Of a DNA stretch of 64,000 nt, positions 1 through 12,881 are shown piece by piece. Position 1 is the first letter of the stretch; each line of letters begins with the position of its first letter. This DNA is from Crambe crambe (lineage: Eukaryota; Porifera; Demospongiae; Poecilosclerida; Crambeidae), in assembly GCA_963924555.1 (NCBI GenBank), contig OZ004581.1:1922001-1986000 (forward strand). Reading direction: 5' to 3'. The translations under genes were made by a program, and so were the position numbers. Below the pieces are notes generated by a model. It was not told the DNA's origin. It saw nothing but the letters and a program-made list of their open reading frames with translations, and made no database searches.

Positions 1-432
1 TCTCTTGGTCATTTGTCTCTTGTTGACACTGGAGATTTTCTCAGCTTATTGGCTAAGGCCATCAATCCATCTTTAGGGATACTTAAAGTTTTGAAATTGA
101 GTATAATAAAGGGATTTGGTATCGTTGATAAACTTCTTGATTTATGCTTCAACCTTTCTTCCTTAGAAGAATTGCATATTTGTTTGGACAGATGGACTCC
201 CTCACACAAGTCGTTTGCCCTACTTGAGACCAATACTTGTCTAACTCACTTGGCAATATGGTATCTTGAATCATTCACATATGATCACATCTTCAAACGT
301 ATACTGCAAAAGAACTCTACCCTGAAATGTATAGCTTTGAAAGGAGTTTATCCAAGGCGCGAATGCACCTTAGCTGATCCTCGTGTCACTCACAGTACAG
401 ATAACACACTACCAACATTTTATGAGAGCTAG
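1..432 (+). CDS. 3' end of a leucine-rich-repeat protein gene (partial)
   Basis: The frame is open from the first base of the window to a TAG at 430-432, giving about 143 residues. The protein shows a regular leucine pattern typical of LRRs: LGILKVLKLS, LDLCFNLSSLEELHI and NTCLTHLAIWYL. Such repeats form curved binding surfaces. In sponges they are common in NLR-like and other innate-immune receptors, but no NACHT, death or transmembrane part is visible here, so the class is open. The last roughly 45 residues lose the repeat pattern and probably form the C-terminal cap. The start and any upstream exons lie outside the window. The ATG at 34 or TTG at 13 should not be taken as a start, because the frame continues leftward. 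Confidence 0.6.
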   Translation, partial: SLGHLSLVDTGDFLSLLAKAINPSLGILKVLKLSIIKGFGIVDKLLDLCFNLSSLEELHICLDRWTPSHKSFALLETNTCLTHLAIWYLESFTYDHIFKRILQKNSTLKCIALKGVYPRRECTLADPRVTHSTDNTLPTFYES

Positions 433-698
433 TGTAGCATCCATGGTGCATTTTCTTATGTGTTAGCACAATTATCAGTTTCCTTCATTTTCATAGTAAT
501 ATGCACTGTTTTATTCTTGATTGATTTTGTTGTTTTGTTTGGTAATGATCACTACTTGCTTGTAACATGCACCCTCCCACTTAGTAATTTTTTCTATCTC
601 TTTGGGAAGTGTGCTATTTTGATGACAAAGAAATCGTTATATAGTAATCTGTCAAACAATTCTAGTCTATAATTTACCTAACTTCATAAACTCTGTAT
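433..698. other. Non-coding 3' flank of the LRR gene
   Basis: T-rich sequence without a recognisable gene. A 70-codon frame at 460-672 is hydrophobic only because the DNA is T-rich, and I do not support it. No clear AATAAA follows the LRR stop. Confidence 0.4.
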
Positions 699-1049
699 AT
701 GGATGAAAATTGAACTGGCTGAAATTTACTATAGTTGAGCTGCTTGAAACTTAAATCTGATACACTGGAACCAGATTATGGAGGAGCAGCTGGACTCAGG
801 TACCAGAATCTGACTGGGGTGGACCTAAATCGGAATTGGTTCTGACATCTGGGAATAGGACTAGTTCTTTCAGGACCACTTTTAGGTTAAGGGGGGACAA
901 AATACGCTGATTTGGCATTTCTCTCACCTGATTGCTCTCCCCCTCACTCTCACTACAGTGAGAAATCCTAGAATCAAGGAAGGAAAACTGCTGGTCAATA
1001 AAGCACTTGGAAAATGGTAGACCCTTTACCCAGAGAACCCCACCCATGC

Positions 1050-4000
1050 AGGGGTAGTCTCCCTTTAAGGGTCTGCTGTGTCAGACTAACACAGGGGCAA
1101 TCAGTCTTCTGACACAGGACAAATTAATATCCTATGACTATTTTCCTACTGTTACAATAGAAAGGAGTATAGCAGGTGTTCAAAGTCAGTGCAAATTAAG
1201 TGCTAGCTACATGTCACGATCGTCAACTGAATTGCCCCTGCCTTAGCTACCAAGGTAAAAGAGAGGTGTCCTCATTTCAGGGGTGAACACTAATGAGTGG
1301 GACATAGAAAAGTGTTCTGATTAGTCATTTCAGGGGTGAGTTTAATACATAAGAAACAGAAAAATGTCCTGATTAGAGAACCTTTTGTATTTGTGATTGT
1401 GTCATTGTGGTTTCTATTCACTCAGAGTTTGGAATTTGTACGTATGTAGCTAGTGGAGAATATCCATGCATCATTTTAGTCAGGGATGGTAAGTGTTGCA
1501 GGAACACCTGTGGAGAGGAGGGAGAGGAGACAGTGGACCAGGAAGGGACGGAAGAGAGGATATCAAGGAATGGATGGGAGGGGGATAAGGAAGAGAAGGG
1601 AAGGAGAGGAAGGGACAAAGGAAGATATGTACTGGCATACCTGCCAAGTACATGTATTAGCTACAGCTTTTCTAGAAATAATGTGTGAGAAGTGGAGTAG
1701 TGCCTCATGTGCGATATAAATTATACACTTCCCCAAGCATACTGAAGCCATGTTGAAGCCATGTGGAGGTCATGTGACAATATGGCTCACTGGAGATTTG
1801 TGATGGATGTCTGCCTCACAAAGTGATGACTATCACAACACATACGTGCCACACCTGTAGTAAAATTAATTAAAAAAACCCAAATAAATAAATGAACAGA
1901 CTTAGCTATTAACCATTAAATAAACCAAGTACCTTTGAAGGAGGAAAAAATAATACATTACAGGCTCTTAGAATGTTAGCTAATTGAGAGTTAAGCAGCA
2001 CAACAATTATGGGAACTTCATAGTGTTGGAGCTGAATGGGATATATTAAAAGATGGGATGGCAATCAATGTAGGATGAAATATCAGCCAGAGTCACCATA
2101 CGTATCTTCAGCTTGCATATCAAAAAACTATGTAGTCCCTAGAGTGGTTTGGAGGGGAAATTAGCTCTATGCATAATATCTATTGTTTCAGATATTCATA
2201 AGGAAGTACTTAATTTACAATGCTATGAATATTATCATCACACAATGGGATGCAATTAATGTTTACATAACATCACTATTTCTCCACAGTTGCTATAGTG
2301 ACTAGAGGAAGTACTCGATTATCAACATCCTGCCATGTGCCAGCTCATCTTCTCCATCCCATCTATTCTGACTCTGGAGCAATACCTGATATGGTCACAT
2401 TATATTAATTGGATTCATAGCCTACTAGTTAGAGAATAGCATGATGAAAGATCAAGTATAGAGACTACAGTAAAACCTGCTACTGTGATCAGCTACTATT
2501 TGTGCTAGAACTGTTGGGACGTGGTGGAGTAGCCTTAATAGAGAGGTGGTCTCTCTAGGGAGGTTGAAATAGCTGGGCTGTTGGGACATGGCCAGGTGGA
2601 GGTCTCTTTAGAAATAGCTGGAATAGGTGCTGTTGGGACATGGTGGAGTGGCCAGGGAGGGTAGTTGGAATAGGTGCCCTACAGAGAGGCGATCTTTATT
2701 ACAGGGTGGTATGACCTCTGACTGTAAAAGTCTCAGAATGCTAGTCTCAGAATACTGCCTATTAGCTAAATTATCATGGCATTTGAGCCAAATTCAATTT
2801 AACTGTCCAACCGATGGGGTGACATTGTACTTAGCTGAAAGCCAATGCTATGAATACAGCATCATATTATGATGACTAACTGTAAAATTCTCCCTAACTG
2901 ATTATGAATAGCCAATAGGGACGCAGATCCATTTATAGCAATTAAAGATCTTAAGAGTCTATTCAAGTAACACGTGCAGTAGGCCAGTAGAGCTAGGGAT
3001 GACCTTTTGCCTATTATTTCACATGCTTGCTATCTCACACACTTTCATTTTACAATTAAGGTCTCTAGTGACTGGATCATTGGTCTGACTACAAATAGAC
3101 GTAACAGTCTAACACGATTAGCAGTGTAAGTGGGTGGAATGTTGAGTACCAAAGGTGGTGTTGTGATTTGAATGGCTGTCTGATGATAGTAAACACCTTA
3201 TGTCTGGCTTTTATATGTAGGGATAACTCTATCTCTGTCAAGTTGTAAGATAGCCATTACCCTGACAGAGTTAACTGGAATTTGATTAGACCCAAGTCAT
3301 GTGATTAGCACTAATTGTTTAGATCACTCCGATCTAGCTCCACGTGTTTTAATGCACTCAAATGATGCTCTTGGTTCGGCTCAATACAAAATTGGGTCCT
3401 CATTTAGGGGGTGGATTCATTTTAAGGGTGAATTACCTACTACCTACGTAGGACATCTGCCTGAGTCAATGTAAATTACCTACCCACAATGCAATCCAGG
3501 AGCTGAAATACATACAATACAGGGAGATCCCTGAGTCTAGACATTGATCTGATTGATCAAATATGGACCACATCAAAGGACGTGATAGCTACCACTATGT
3601 ATTATCAAAGAGAAGTGACCGATGGTCAATCATCAAAAGAAAATAACAATGAAATTTGATAAGGGACATAATGACATACTTTTACTATGATGCTATCTAC
3701 TCCCAATTATACGTCACATCTGTCATTTCACCATAATAGACCATGAAAAGCAAAAACAGGGTGAACCCTGAGTCAATAATTTAATTACGTCAAAAATTTG
3801 ACTGCTATCTGATTATTATGGAGTAGGGTGGGAATTTGATTTGTTCTCTGCACTTCAACATTTTGATTCTTAACAGGATTCAAATTTCATCACAACAATC
3901 ATAAGAGAATATTTGTTTACTGTTTATAAAGTTTCTCTGCTTTGAAGGAGAAACCTCACCAATATGGAGGTCAACTTCCAATAATCTGCACATATGAGCA

Positions 4001-5225
4001 GATTTTCTCAATACATCGGGTACAATTCCCTTACATATCTGGAGAATTGCTGAAATAACAGTAATTATTTTTCTTGGAAGCAGTCGTTTTTCAGTAAGAC
4101 ATCAGGATCTCTACCACCAAGGGGATCACAGTTATATGGGTTCTTGGGTTCCTCAAACTTTTCTGCCCATTCAACCCAGAGTCACCTTTCAGCCCAGAGT
4201 AGCTCTTCTGCCTATTAAGCCCAGAGTCCCAACTCGCCCCCCCCCCGGGTCAGATTTCGAATCATCATGTAGTCTTATGCTCAAGATCCAAATTTGAAGT
4301 ACGTACTACAGGTCATGTACCTGATGACTGATCCCCTTTGTGCCATTAATTAATAATACAATTTTGTGATTCAATTAGATAAGTCAATATGCCTGCTGTA
4401 TACTTGATCTGCTTACTGAGTTGCCGCTGTGTAGCCTGATACAATGGTCAAATATTTCATGGACATTGCAACAGCTTTGAAGTTTAATTTGTTTAACTAA
4501 TTACTGGAACAAGAGACCAACTTGAAAGGAAAGATGCATGCACACACCTACTAATGAGGCCGGGAGATTTTTTCCATTTATAGTGTTAGTCATCTTGGTG
4601 TAGGTTTTCAATGTCAGTCTTTTAGTGGGTTGCCATAGATACACACAAATTGGAGAGGTCCCCTGAACCTTCGTGTCTTGGTATAGCTAGGTTTTCAAAG
4701 TCAGTTAACCATACATTGGGCCTCCCTATGGATTCAACCAAACCTTATAGTGAAACCTGCCTGCTACGTATATTATAGGCCAAGGAATAAGTACATTGTA
4801 GTTGCCATGTGACTGTTCTGGTGTCAGTGGTGTGTGTTTGGCCAAGTCTAAACCCACTGTTGGGACATAGAGGTGGTCTCATTATAGGGCCTGGCTTCAT
4901 TGAAACTAAATTTTATTATTGTTTTTCCAGTCCATAGGGAATGTTATAGTGGACAAATAGGAAACTATCCGAATCATGTTCATACACATTTTGAGTATAG
5001 ATGGGCCTGAGAACCCCTCAATGCACGCTGCAGAGGATGTTTTCAACGTCTCCTTTGTAGTGAGGATGTTTAGGTCAGCACTTCTGATAAGACATGCAGA
5101 CTGGAAGCAAACATGAGCACTTAATTGACCATGTATTAAATCAATTATTCAAGAACAGCAAACCAAGCTTCAGTATTCTGTATGAACAAATTTTGCTTCT
5201 GATCGGCCATTGAGTGCTCAAAAAA
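1050..5225. other. Non-coding stretch of unit 1
   Basis: No credible gene. It holds a polypurine run at about 1510-1625 and pieces of a dispersed repeat with the words TCCTGATTAGAG and TTTCAGGGGTGA (about 1260-1385). A repeat with the words GTTGGGACATGGTGGAGTGG lies at about 2510-2690, and two copies of a block ending TTTCAAAGTCAGT lie at about 4595-4720. A C10 run lies at about 4236-4245. The open frames here are short and lack coding character. Confidence 0.5.
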
Positions 5226-5226
5226 A

Positions 5227-5613
5227 GTGATGCAATGTACATGTGTGTATACACAAGGAAGTACTCGAATCGCACTGCTTGGATCTGTCATACAACAACT
5301 TTCTCCAGTTCAAACAGATCACAGCAGAATTCTATTCTCTTCACAAAACGAAGTCTATAACTTCCAGGTGAGTCTTTTGCTCAACAATGCTCTTACAAGT
5401 AACCAGTTGCTCTAGCTTCACACACAGAAAGGACGAAGGATGTTCACTTACAATATGAGGAAACGGAAGAGAAGCTCACAAAACAGCTTCCCAAGTAGCG
5501 AGCAAGTAAACATTCTTACATTGGATGTACGTAATGGAACTGTTTTCTCTACACTCAAAATGTGTATGAAATGTAAGGGACATTTTCCTATTTGTCACGT
5601 AGCAACCCCCTGA
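5227..5613 (+). CDS. Possible two-exon coding remnant
   Basis: A frame open from 5227 to 5367 ends exactly at a good donor (CAG|GTGAGT). After a 60-bp candidate intron with a CACACAG acceptor (5426-5427), the same phase stays open from 5428 to a TGA at 5611-5613, for 62 codons. The joined peptide is not low-complexity: it contains FSSQNEVYNFQ, then a basic RKRKRSS stretch, then NILTLDVRNGTVFSTL. I do not recognise a family. I see no equivalent in units 2 and 3, so this segment is specific to unit 1. It could be a remnant of an inserted gene or pure chance. Confidence 0.22.
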
Positions 5614-6160
5614 AATGAGGAATTCCCTCTAATAAAGACACTTTTCCCTCTAAAACTAATGTGTATTAAAAATTTATGAAAAGAGGACACCCTCTGATCA
5701 GGACACTTTTATTCTATGTAAATGTGTATTGAAATCCCAAAGAGGACACATACCCCTCTAATCAGGACACTTAGAACTTCCTAAATGTGTATCAAGAGGA
5801 CACGTTCCCCTCTAATCAGGGCACTTGGAACTTCCTTCTAAATGTGACATGTACCTCTCTAATCAGGACACTTAAAGTGTATCAAGAGGACCCGTACCCC
5901 TCTAATCAGGACACTTAAAGTGTGTCAAGAGGACACGTACCCCTCTAATCAGGACACTTAAAGTGTATCAAGAGGACACGTACCCCTCTAATCAGGACAC
6001 TTAAAGTGTGTCAAGAGGACACGTACCCCTCTAATCAGGACACTTAAAGTGTATCAAGAGGACACGTACCCCTCTAATCAGGACACTTAAAGTGTATCAA
6101 GAGGACACGTACCCCTCTAATCAGGACACTTAAAGTGTATCAAGAGGACACGTACCCCTC
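5590..6160. repeat. Minisatellite, 43-bp unit
   Basis: Seven near-perfect 43-bp copies run from about 5867 to 6158. They are built around CTCTAATCAGGACACTTAAA and TCAAGAGGACACGTACC, and alternate between GTGTATC and GTGTGTC variants. Degenerate copies extend leftward to about 5590. The same core occurs singly at about 1370, 46060 and 48480, so the array grew from a dispersed repeat. Confidence 0.9.
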
Positions 6161-6636
6161 AACAACATAGTTATGCAATTAGCTACAAAGAAGAATACTA
6201 ATATCAGGATGGGACCATTGCAAGTGCAACAGTGTGATTCATGATTCACTATCAGCAGAGACTGCAAACTTGCAAAGTTACAAAGTTCAGAAATATAAAG
6301 TTAATTCGAGGATAAGCACCTACTGAATGATCTTTTTGATACTTGTGTTATTGTTATCGTTCTTCTATGATTAATTTGCTATCGAATTAGCCAGATTCCA
6401 GCCTTCTATTGGAGTCCCCCCTCCTACTTCACCTTTGATGCAATATACTTACTTAATATGCTATCATAGCAGTCCTCCAGCAAGTCCTTGAATTAGTAAC
6501 TCTCTGGTTTCCTACAGACAAAATATCGACAGACACACATCACTCAAGAAACACTAGAAATTGAATAAAAGGTTAGCAGCTTTTCCTATAAGCGCTTGCC
6601 ATATAGCTAAAGACTAAGGCACAGCTCCCTGTGACC

Positions 6637-6834
6637 CAGGGTTTCATCTAGGAATTTCATCTTGGGGGGGAAGCTCACTGATCACATGGCCTTAGGCCAC
6701 AGCAAGGGGGAGGGGGATGTGCCCCCTCCAGCGCAAAGCACGAAGGCAAAAATACTTAGTATCCCTGGTCCTTAGGTGACTGCATGTAATGGGGGGAAGC
6801 TTCCCCCCTGCACCCCCCAGTAGATGAAACCCTG
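6637..6834. mobile_element. MITE, hAT-like ends
   Basis: 198 bp with inverted ends CAGGGTTTCATCTA and TAGATGAAACCCTG, followed inward by G-rich and C-rich blocks that also pair. Terminal CAG/CTG suggests a hAT-type non-autonomous element, but flanking 8-bp repeats agree only in CTGT. The interior (CATGGCC, then a GGGGGAGGGGG run) resembles the interior of the element at about 22384-22733. Confidence 0.6.
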
Positions 6835-7149
6835 CTGTCTGGACCCTGTTGTAAGCCTTTCATCTTTCTTAATTGTTAAGTTGCTCACCTGTTTGTTTTG
6901 CTCAGCTGGCATATGTCTCTTGACAACCACACTAGCAAGGCTATCCATCTCAACATACCTGTATGATGTGACTATTAGTAATATTAGTTCCATTTATTCA
7001 TTTTTGGAAGCCATAATAACAGTGTGTGTGTGTGTATACATAATTATGCCTCTAAATTTGCCGCGGCTCCCCTGGAAATATCTAATACCTGTTGCAGAGA
7101 CGTAACAAGATGAGTTGTTCCATGTGTCTGTATGTCTTGGTCTGGCATG

Positions 7150-7304
7150 TACTGTATAGCAAAAAAAATTTGTGAGTCAAAATTTCGTGGTTTTGCAAAT
7201 ATTGATGTGTGAACCATATAAATTCCCTTATTCTCGTGTATTATTTTTCAAAACCACGAAATCCACGAAAATTTTGACCCACAAAATTTTTTCACTATAC
7301 GGTA
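7150..7304. mobile_element. MITE with TA target site, TACTGTATAGC ends
   Basis: About 155 bp, almost entirely palindromic. The left end is TACTGTATAGCAAAAA and the right end TTTTTTCACTATACGGTA, with inner paired blocks CGTGGTTTTG and CAAAACCACG. The TA at both ends fits a Tc1/mariner-type non-autonomous element. A second copy lies at 25534-25645. Confidence 0.7.
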
Positions 7305-10300
7305 TGTCTTAGATTTAGTACTATAACTCTTTTTCTTGTTCAAATTCCTCGTTTATAACCCACTTCAAGAATTGTTTTCCCTTCTCAAAGTGGACAGATT
7401 CAATATCCTGAACCGAAACGAGAAATCTCTTGAACAAAAAAATTTGAACCTGCCCTTGATTACAATGAACTTTGTCCTTTAATAAACATTGATGGCTCAT
7501 GACTCAGTGATTCCATAACCACCTCATTTAATCCTTTGCCTAATATAGAAAGCATGTCATATATATTCAACCACTTCAGTTAAAAATTCTATTAAATATT
7601 GGGTGGGAGTAGGACTAGGAAGAATTTAAACTTCTTGTACTTTGTGTCAACTTGGGAATAATCAAAACAATGACCTTTGCCCCTTTTCTAAACATGCTGA
7701 ATCCATATTCAACAGAATGTGAACCAAGGCAAGCAAAATTAAAGGAAGGTTGTTACAAACTTCCTAACTTATTTATGTAAACATTGTAGCTATTGCTTTG
7801 ATCTTGTATGTATAACTGGGTCATACTCCTTCATGTAGTATAGCTACATAATTATATTTAATATCAAAGTGACAATATCTAGTCTGGGAATTTAAACTTT
7901 CAAGATTGCATAATACACAATGTCACTAGGAAATCCCATACTGATTGACTTAGCTGATCTGAAAGGGCTACCATACAAGTCATCTATGTAACTATATTAT
8001 TATGTAGTCAGGGCCAATTGTAACAAATCTCAGTTGACATTTGATGGCAATTGCAGATTTCAAATTCATCCAGTTCTGCCTGGATATTTATCCTTAGTGC
8101 AAAGGGTTTGACAACAGTTTGTCAATTTGGTGTCCAATAAGAACTCTACTTCGCACCTTCTGACCACACTAATAAACTGTCACGAATTCTTTAACCTTTC
8201 AAACCACACTGGAATAGACACCTGCTTAAGCATCCCATAACCTGACCTCTGCTACTAGGGGAAATTTATTGCTATGAACTTTGCTTGTTTTTCTGACCAC
8301 ATACGTAGTGTTAGTATTAGCAGACATAATAGGTCAATTGGCATTTAAAAATTGTTACTGTGTTAATTTATTTTCGTTGTTACGGGTACAGTACAGGTAT
8401 TATTACACTAGCTACGTATTTTGTACAAGGTAATAATATTATTATTAAGCATGACCATGAAAATAAATTAACATCGAAATTTTCCCAATTTATAGTATAT
8501 GGGAGACACCACTATGTGGGACACTGTTATGACTATAATTATTATGGACATTGTCCTAGTGTTTACTCAATGGTGTAAAGTTCATTCATTTCAAGGCTGG
8601 TACTATTTTTAAAGGCTAAGGTTACTTAAATTAAATAACACGCTGCAGTGTAATAATGAACCCTTAGCAACTGTTTATATAATCGTGCAGTGTACCAACA
8701 AACACTCATAGCAACTGTTTTGGAACTTATTCTGGTAATATCATCTCATTAGCAGTGTATGTATATAGCTAGTTGATATGGAGCAATTATTGCTAATTAA
8801 AAGATGTAAGTGTATACTTTGAAATCACTGCCAAGAAAGCATCTGGTATAGTTGCTAGGTACCCTTCCCATAAGGAAATGTCTGCTGTTGAGTTGCTAGT
8901 ACCCTCCTCCACTTAGTGAAAGTCCCTTGAAAGTACAAGATGACTAGAAAAGGAGAAATGAATGATTTCACAGGATCGGCTTGAAAGCTAGTAAAGGGAA
9001 AATAAGTATCAAGGCCTGCTGTGTCACCTTGGTGATGATGACTAGAATGCATGCAATGACTTCACAAGCTTTAAAAATAGGTTACTACAACAGCAGACAT
9101 GTGACCGAAGTAGTCCTGGTGTATTAAGCAGGTGATTAGCTATGCCAGGACTCTATATGGAGATAATCATAACAGAATGACCTCACCTAAACAAATTGAG
9201 ACTGCATTCCTGGAGTATCACCATAGCAAGTGTGGATTTTTAGGAATGCAAATGAATATTAGGCTTTAGCCTATCCCCATAGAATCATATGGCGGTAACC
9301 ATGCATGGGCATTGCACATTTAATTATTATGGCATGGAATCATAGCATATGACACTGACATTGCATGTTTCTTAAGTGTAAGTGCCTTAGAATGTACTAT
9401 AGAAAAACATACAAGGAGTCATCTCCCAGGCAATAGTGAGTGCTATACTTATGTATGTTATAGAGAATCGCTTCATGGGGGGAAAAGAGTCTGCTGATTA
9501 ATCCTCATGACCTTGGCAAATGGTATTGGATGGCACAGAGAGATCTGGGAGGAGTAACAAGTATGCTATTATAATGCTTGCATCCTAATAAGAGGCTGTC
9601 TGTGGCATGCAGACAACTCTGAGAAAGCTCTCCAGTAGGTACTAGGTGGATCTGCTACCATTCAAACACATGCACTGCATGTACTGGGAGGGAATTATCA
9701 TAACATATTTAGCAGAAGTTTCTCTCCCTTTAATTGCATTCCACTCTGATTAAAATCTTACAAGTTTGCTCACTGGCAGGAAGGCAAAGCGCAGGTAGCT
9801 ACATATGTAAGAAGGCAATGTATAATAGCTAATGAACAGCAGACTGATATAAACTCTCACTAGAAAGCATTATGACCGAGCTTGATTCACCTGGTACATT
9901 CCATGCATTAAGAGAAGCATTATGCATGGCTCTCACTATAGTTATATAACAAGGAAAGAATGTATCAATGCATCCTTATGATTGGCCTTCACCTGGTAGA
10001 ATATTTCATCTGGTTAGTACATACACACTATCCATGTAGCCTAGAGAGGATATTGACTTACTAACAAGGGAATCTGGCACATGGCGAGCATGTACGGAGA
10101 CCATTGGAGAAACATTATATCTAGACCAAAATAATCACCTCCCCACTCAGGTCAGTATTGACAGGCTTGCAAGACAATATCAAAAGATATATGTACAGGA
10201 GTGCCCCATTACGTACTTACTACTGAGTCCTGACATGACAACTTCATATTAACTAGGTGCGTTTCAGGTGGTGTCCCACTTCTGCAGTGTATATAATTAT

Positions 10301-12373
10301 AGAATCAAGAATGTGAAGTATGCAAGAAGGTATGTGCTCAACTTCATAGTTGTGATGTCATAAAGTACTTGAAGTCCCTAAGAGTATATATGGAAATCAA
10401 GAATGTGAAGCATGCTAGGAGGTGGAGGCATGCACTGAGATTCATAATTTCACTAAAATTGTGACGTAAGAAGTCATACGTAGAACAAATATACTCAAAT
10501 TAGGCAAGGTTCATCATCAAAGGATGGGTCATTAACCTCTCATTAAGCACACACGAATGGTTGTGAATGATTGTATGTATAACTAGAGAAAAAATACTGG
10601 TATGAAACTCTATAAAATTATTTTCAGAGTAATTTTATTCTTCCATTCTAATTTATTGACATGATCAATCAAGGATATTACAGATTTAGAGAAATTAATC
10701 ATATTGTGGACACATTGGATACATACGATACGGATCTTTACCTCAATGACAGGAGGCCTAGTAGTCTGAGGACAAGGTGCAGGAGGGAGACCACACCCCT
10801 CTCCAAGAGGAAGTGGTGTTGAGTGGCAGAGGAGATGATATGAGAGGACTGTACGTGGGTGCCAAAAAACGCAATCCCTGCAGTACCAAATACGTAAGAA
10901 ACATACAACTGCTTCCCTCACAAAATTTCTTCATGATGATGATCATCATCATGCATGTGTGACAGTCTCAGGTAAAAATTGATCTGTTTTTTAGCTTTAT
11001 TGAAATTGCTATTTCTTAAAGTATGCTTTGATGAATTTCTCCAAACTTCTGTCATGTGTTCTATAATGGTTAGACTATCTCTACACCAAATTTCCAGACT
11101 ATGGCCACTAGTATAGTTGGAGTTATGGTGAGCCAAATAATAAAAAAAGTGAATAAGTCTAATATTTGATTATACTACTTGGGACTGTTCCATGTCTAAA
11201 ATGTCTTTTCCTCTGCTCTATTATGGCTACCACGAGAGGTTCTATGTATAATTTGGCTGACTTCCATTCTCGTCGATGTATAGAGGTTCAATAAGTACAA
11301 TCTAATAATGGTTATGGAAGTGTTGTATTAGCATATATCCTACTTCATATTTCCCATTCCTTGATCTAATAAAGCATACTTCACGTGCTTAGAGTTTGAG
11401 AGACCTTAAAAGTACTGCATTTTCACAAAGCTTAAGACTGCATGGCACAGTAGCTGATTGTGTTTGTGGAGATACGTAGAGCAATCAACAAGTGCCCATA
11501 CTAATATAATAGAAGTTAGCTTATTCAAACTTCCACTCTTTGAGTTTCAGAGATACCTTAGAAAGCATTGCATTCTCACAAATAGTAGTCAATTTAAGAG
11601 TGTTTGCAGAGATAGAGATGCTTATTTGCATCTCAAACTTCCACTCAGAGACCTTAAAAAGCATTGCCTTCTCACAGATAATTAGTGTCAATAAGTCATA
11701 CATTAATGCATGGTTTTAGTTGCTGTTTACTTCCCATTCCTTATCTGAAAGTATAAAGTTTAAGCTGTGTCTTTATTTGGAGACGCTACATTTAGAACCC
11801 TCATGTCAGCTAGCATGTGGCATTAGTCTTTACTGTAGTTTGCCAACCACTCCCCACCTTAATCAGCAAACACTTTTAAAGTAACTCTTCGTCATAATAA
11901 ATTTTGACCATAAATGTTAATTGATGATAGACTTCCATACAAAAAATTTAAAAGAGTGGAAGTCATTTGGAGATAAAGGTGACAGGTATGGTACATTCAC
12001 ATACATGATTATTTGGAACAACTGTTGCATAGATACAACTGTTGCTGTTGCATAGATACAACAGCATAGTCATTATGTCATAATAATACTAAAGTATAGA
12101 TACCACAGCTACAACAAAATTATGGTTTTTTTTATCAGAGAGAGCTCTTTTTTGTTTAAGTTATTAGCAGGGTCAGATGAATTATCAACGAATACAGAAC
12201 TTGCTAAGGCTATACTTTTCCAGTTGGGAATTGAAACATGCAGTGTTAAAAATTTGTTGACAATAACTCAGCTACCTCCATTATCTTGAGAAACAGAAGC
12301 AATTGAGGTATAGGAGAAACCATTGTACTAGTGTGTATGCTCACAAATGGCTATAAGCTTCATGATGTATATA

Positions 12374-12640
12374 CAAGGGGCTGGCTATTACAAGACTAGG
12401 CAGCCCTATGTCTTGTGACATGATGTATTATAGAGGCCAGCTATCATAAGACTATAGGCAGCTCAATGTCTTTTGACATGATATACTACTAAGAGGCCTG
12501 CTATCACAAGACTATAGGTATGCTCAATATCTTGCTATGTATGATAATGATGTATTACTAATTTCACAGCCTTGACATGATGTACATACTAGAGGCCAGC
12601 TATCATAAGACCCAATGTCTTGTGACATGGAGATGATACA
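12374..12640. repeat. Degenerate minisatellite upstream of gene A (about 60-bp unit)
   Basis: About four diverged copies of a unit containing GAGGCCAGCTATCATAAGAC and CAATGTCTTGTGACATGATG. Related units lie upstream of gene C (about 60508-60560 and 61332-61440), always just 5' of the conserved promoter block. None is evident upstream of gene B. Confidence 0.65.
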
Positions 12641-12675
12641 CTTATAAGGGTATACATAGTTGTGGGTTGGAGCTA

Positions 12676-12825
12676 GCCCACGCAAATTGAGTCAGCAAAA
12701 TTGTGGGCGGAAATGTTTACAAGTAATAGTTATCAGTGTTTCATAATGTGACCTCACGCGTCCAACACGTTATGTCGGGGGCGTAGGTCTGTATAAATAA
12801 AGAGGTGGGAATGCAAGCCTGCTAG
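12676..12825 (+). promoter_or_regulatory. Core promoter of gene A
   Basis: A TATA box (TATAAATA, 12792-12799) lies 90 bp before the ATG. Upstream blocks are nearly identical to those of gene C: GCCCACGCAA, GTGGGCGGAAATGTTTAC (about 12703-12720), TGACCTCACGC (about 12749-12759) and a GGGGGCG just before TATA. Conservation of these blocks inside otherwise diverged flanks suggests they bind regulators. TGACCTCA resembles a nuclear-receptor or CRE half-site, which is inference only. Confidence 0.65.
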
Positions 12826-12881
12826 AGTTCGCAGGCGCGAAAAATTGGCTCATATTAGCAGCAGCTCATCCGTTAACAAAG

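Larger units (their letters stand above)
6161..12370. other. Non-coding stretch between the 43-bp array and gene A
   Basis: Two MITEs (6637-6834 and 7150-7304) and long stretches homologous to 53.7-59.0 kb, with no gene I can support. A 22-bp perfect palindrome of ATG/CAT words lies at 10932-10953. Around 11.25-11.70 kb are tandemly repeated short blocks ending GAGACCTTAAAA. These recur near 31.7 kb and 60.1 kb and may be decayed remnants of something once transcribed. Confidence 0.45.
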
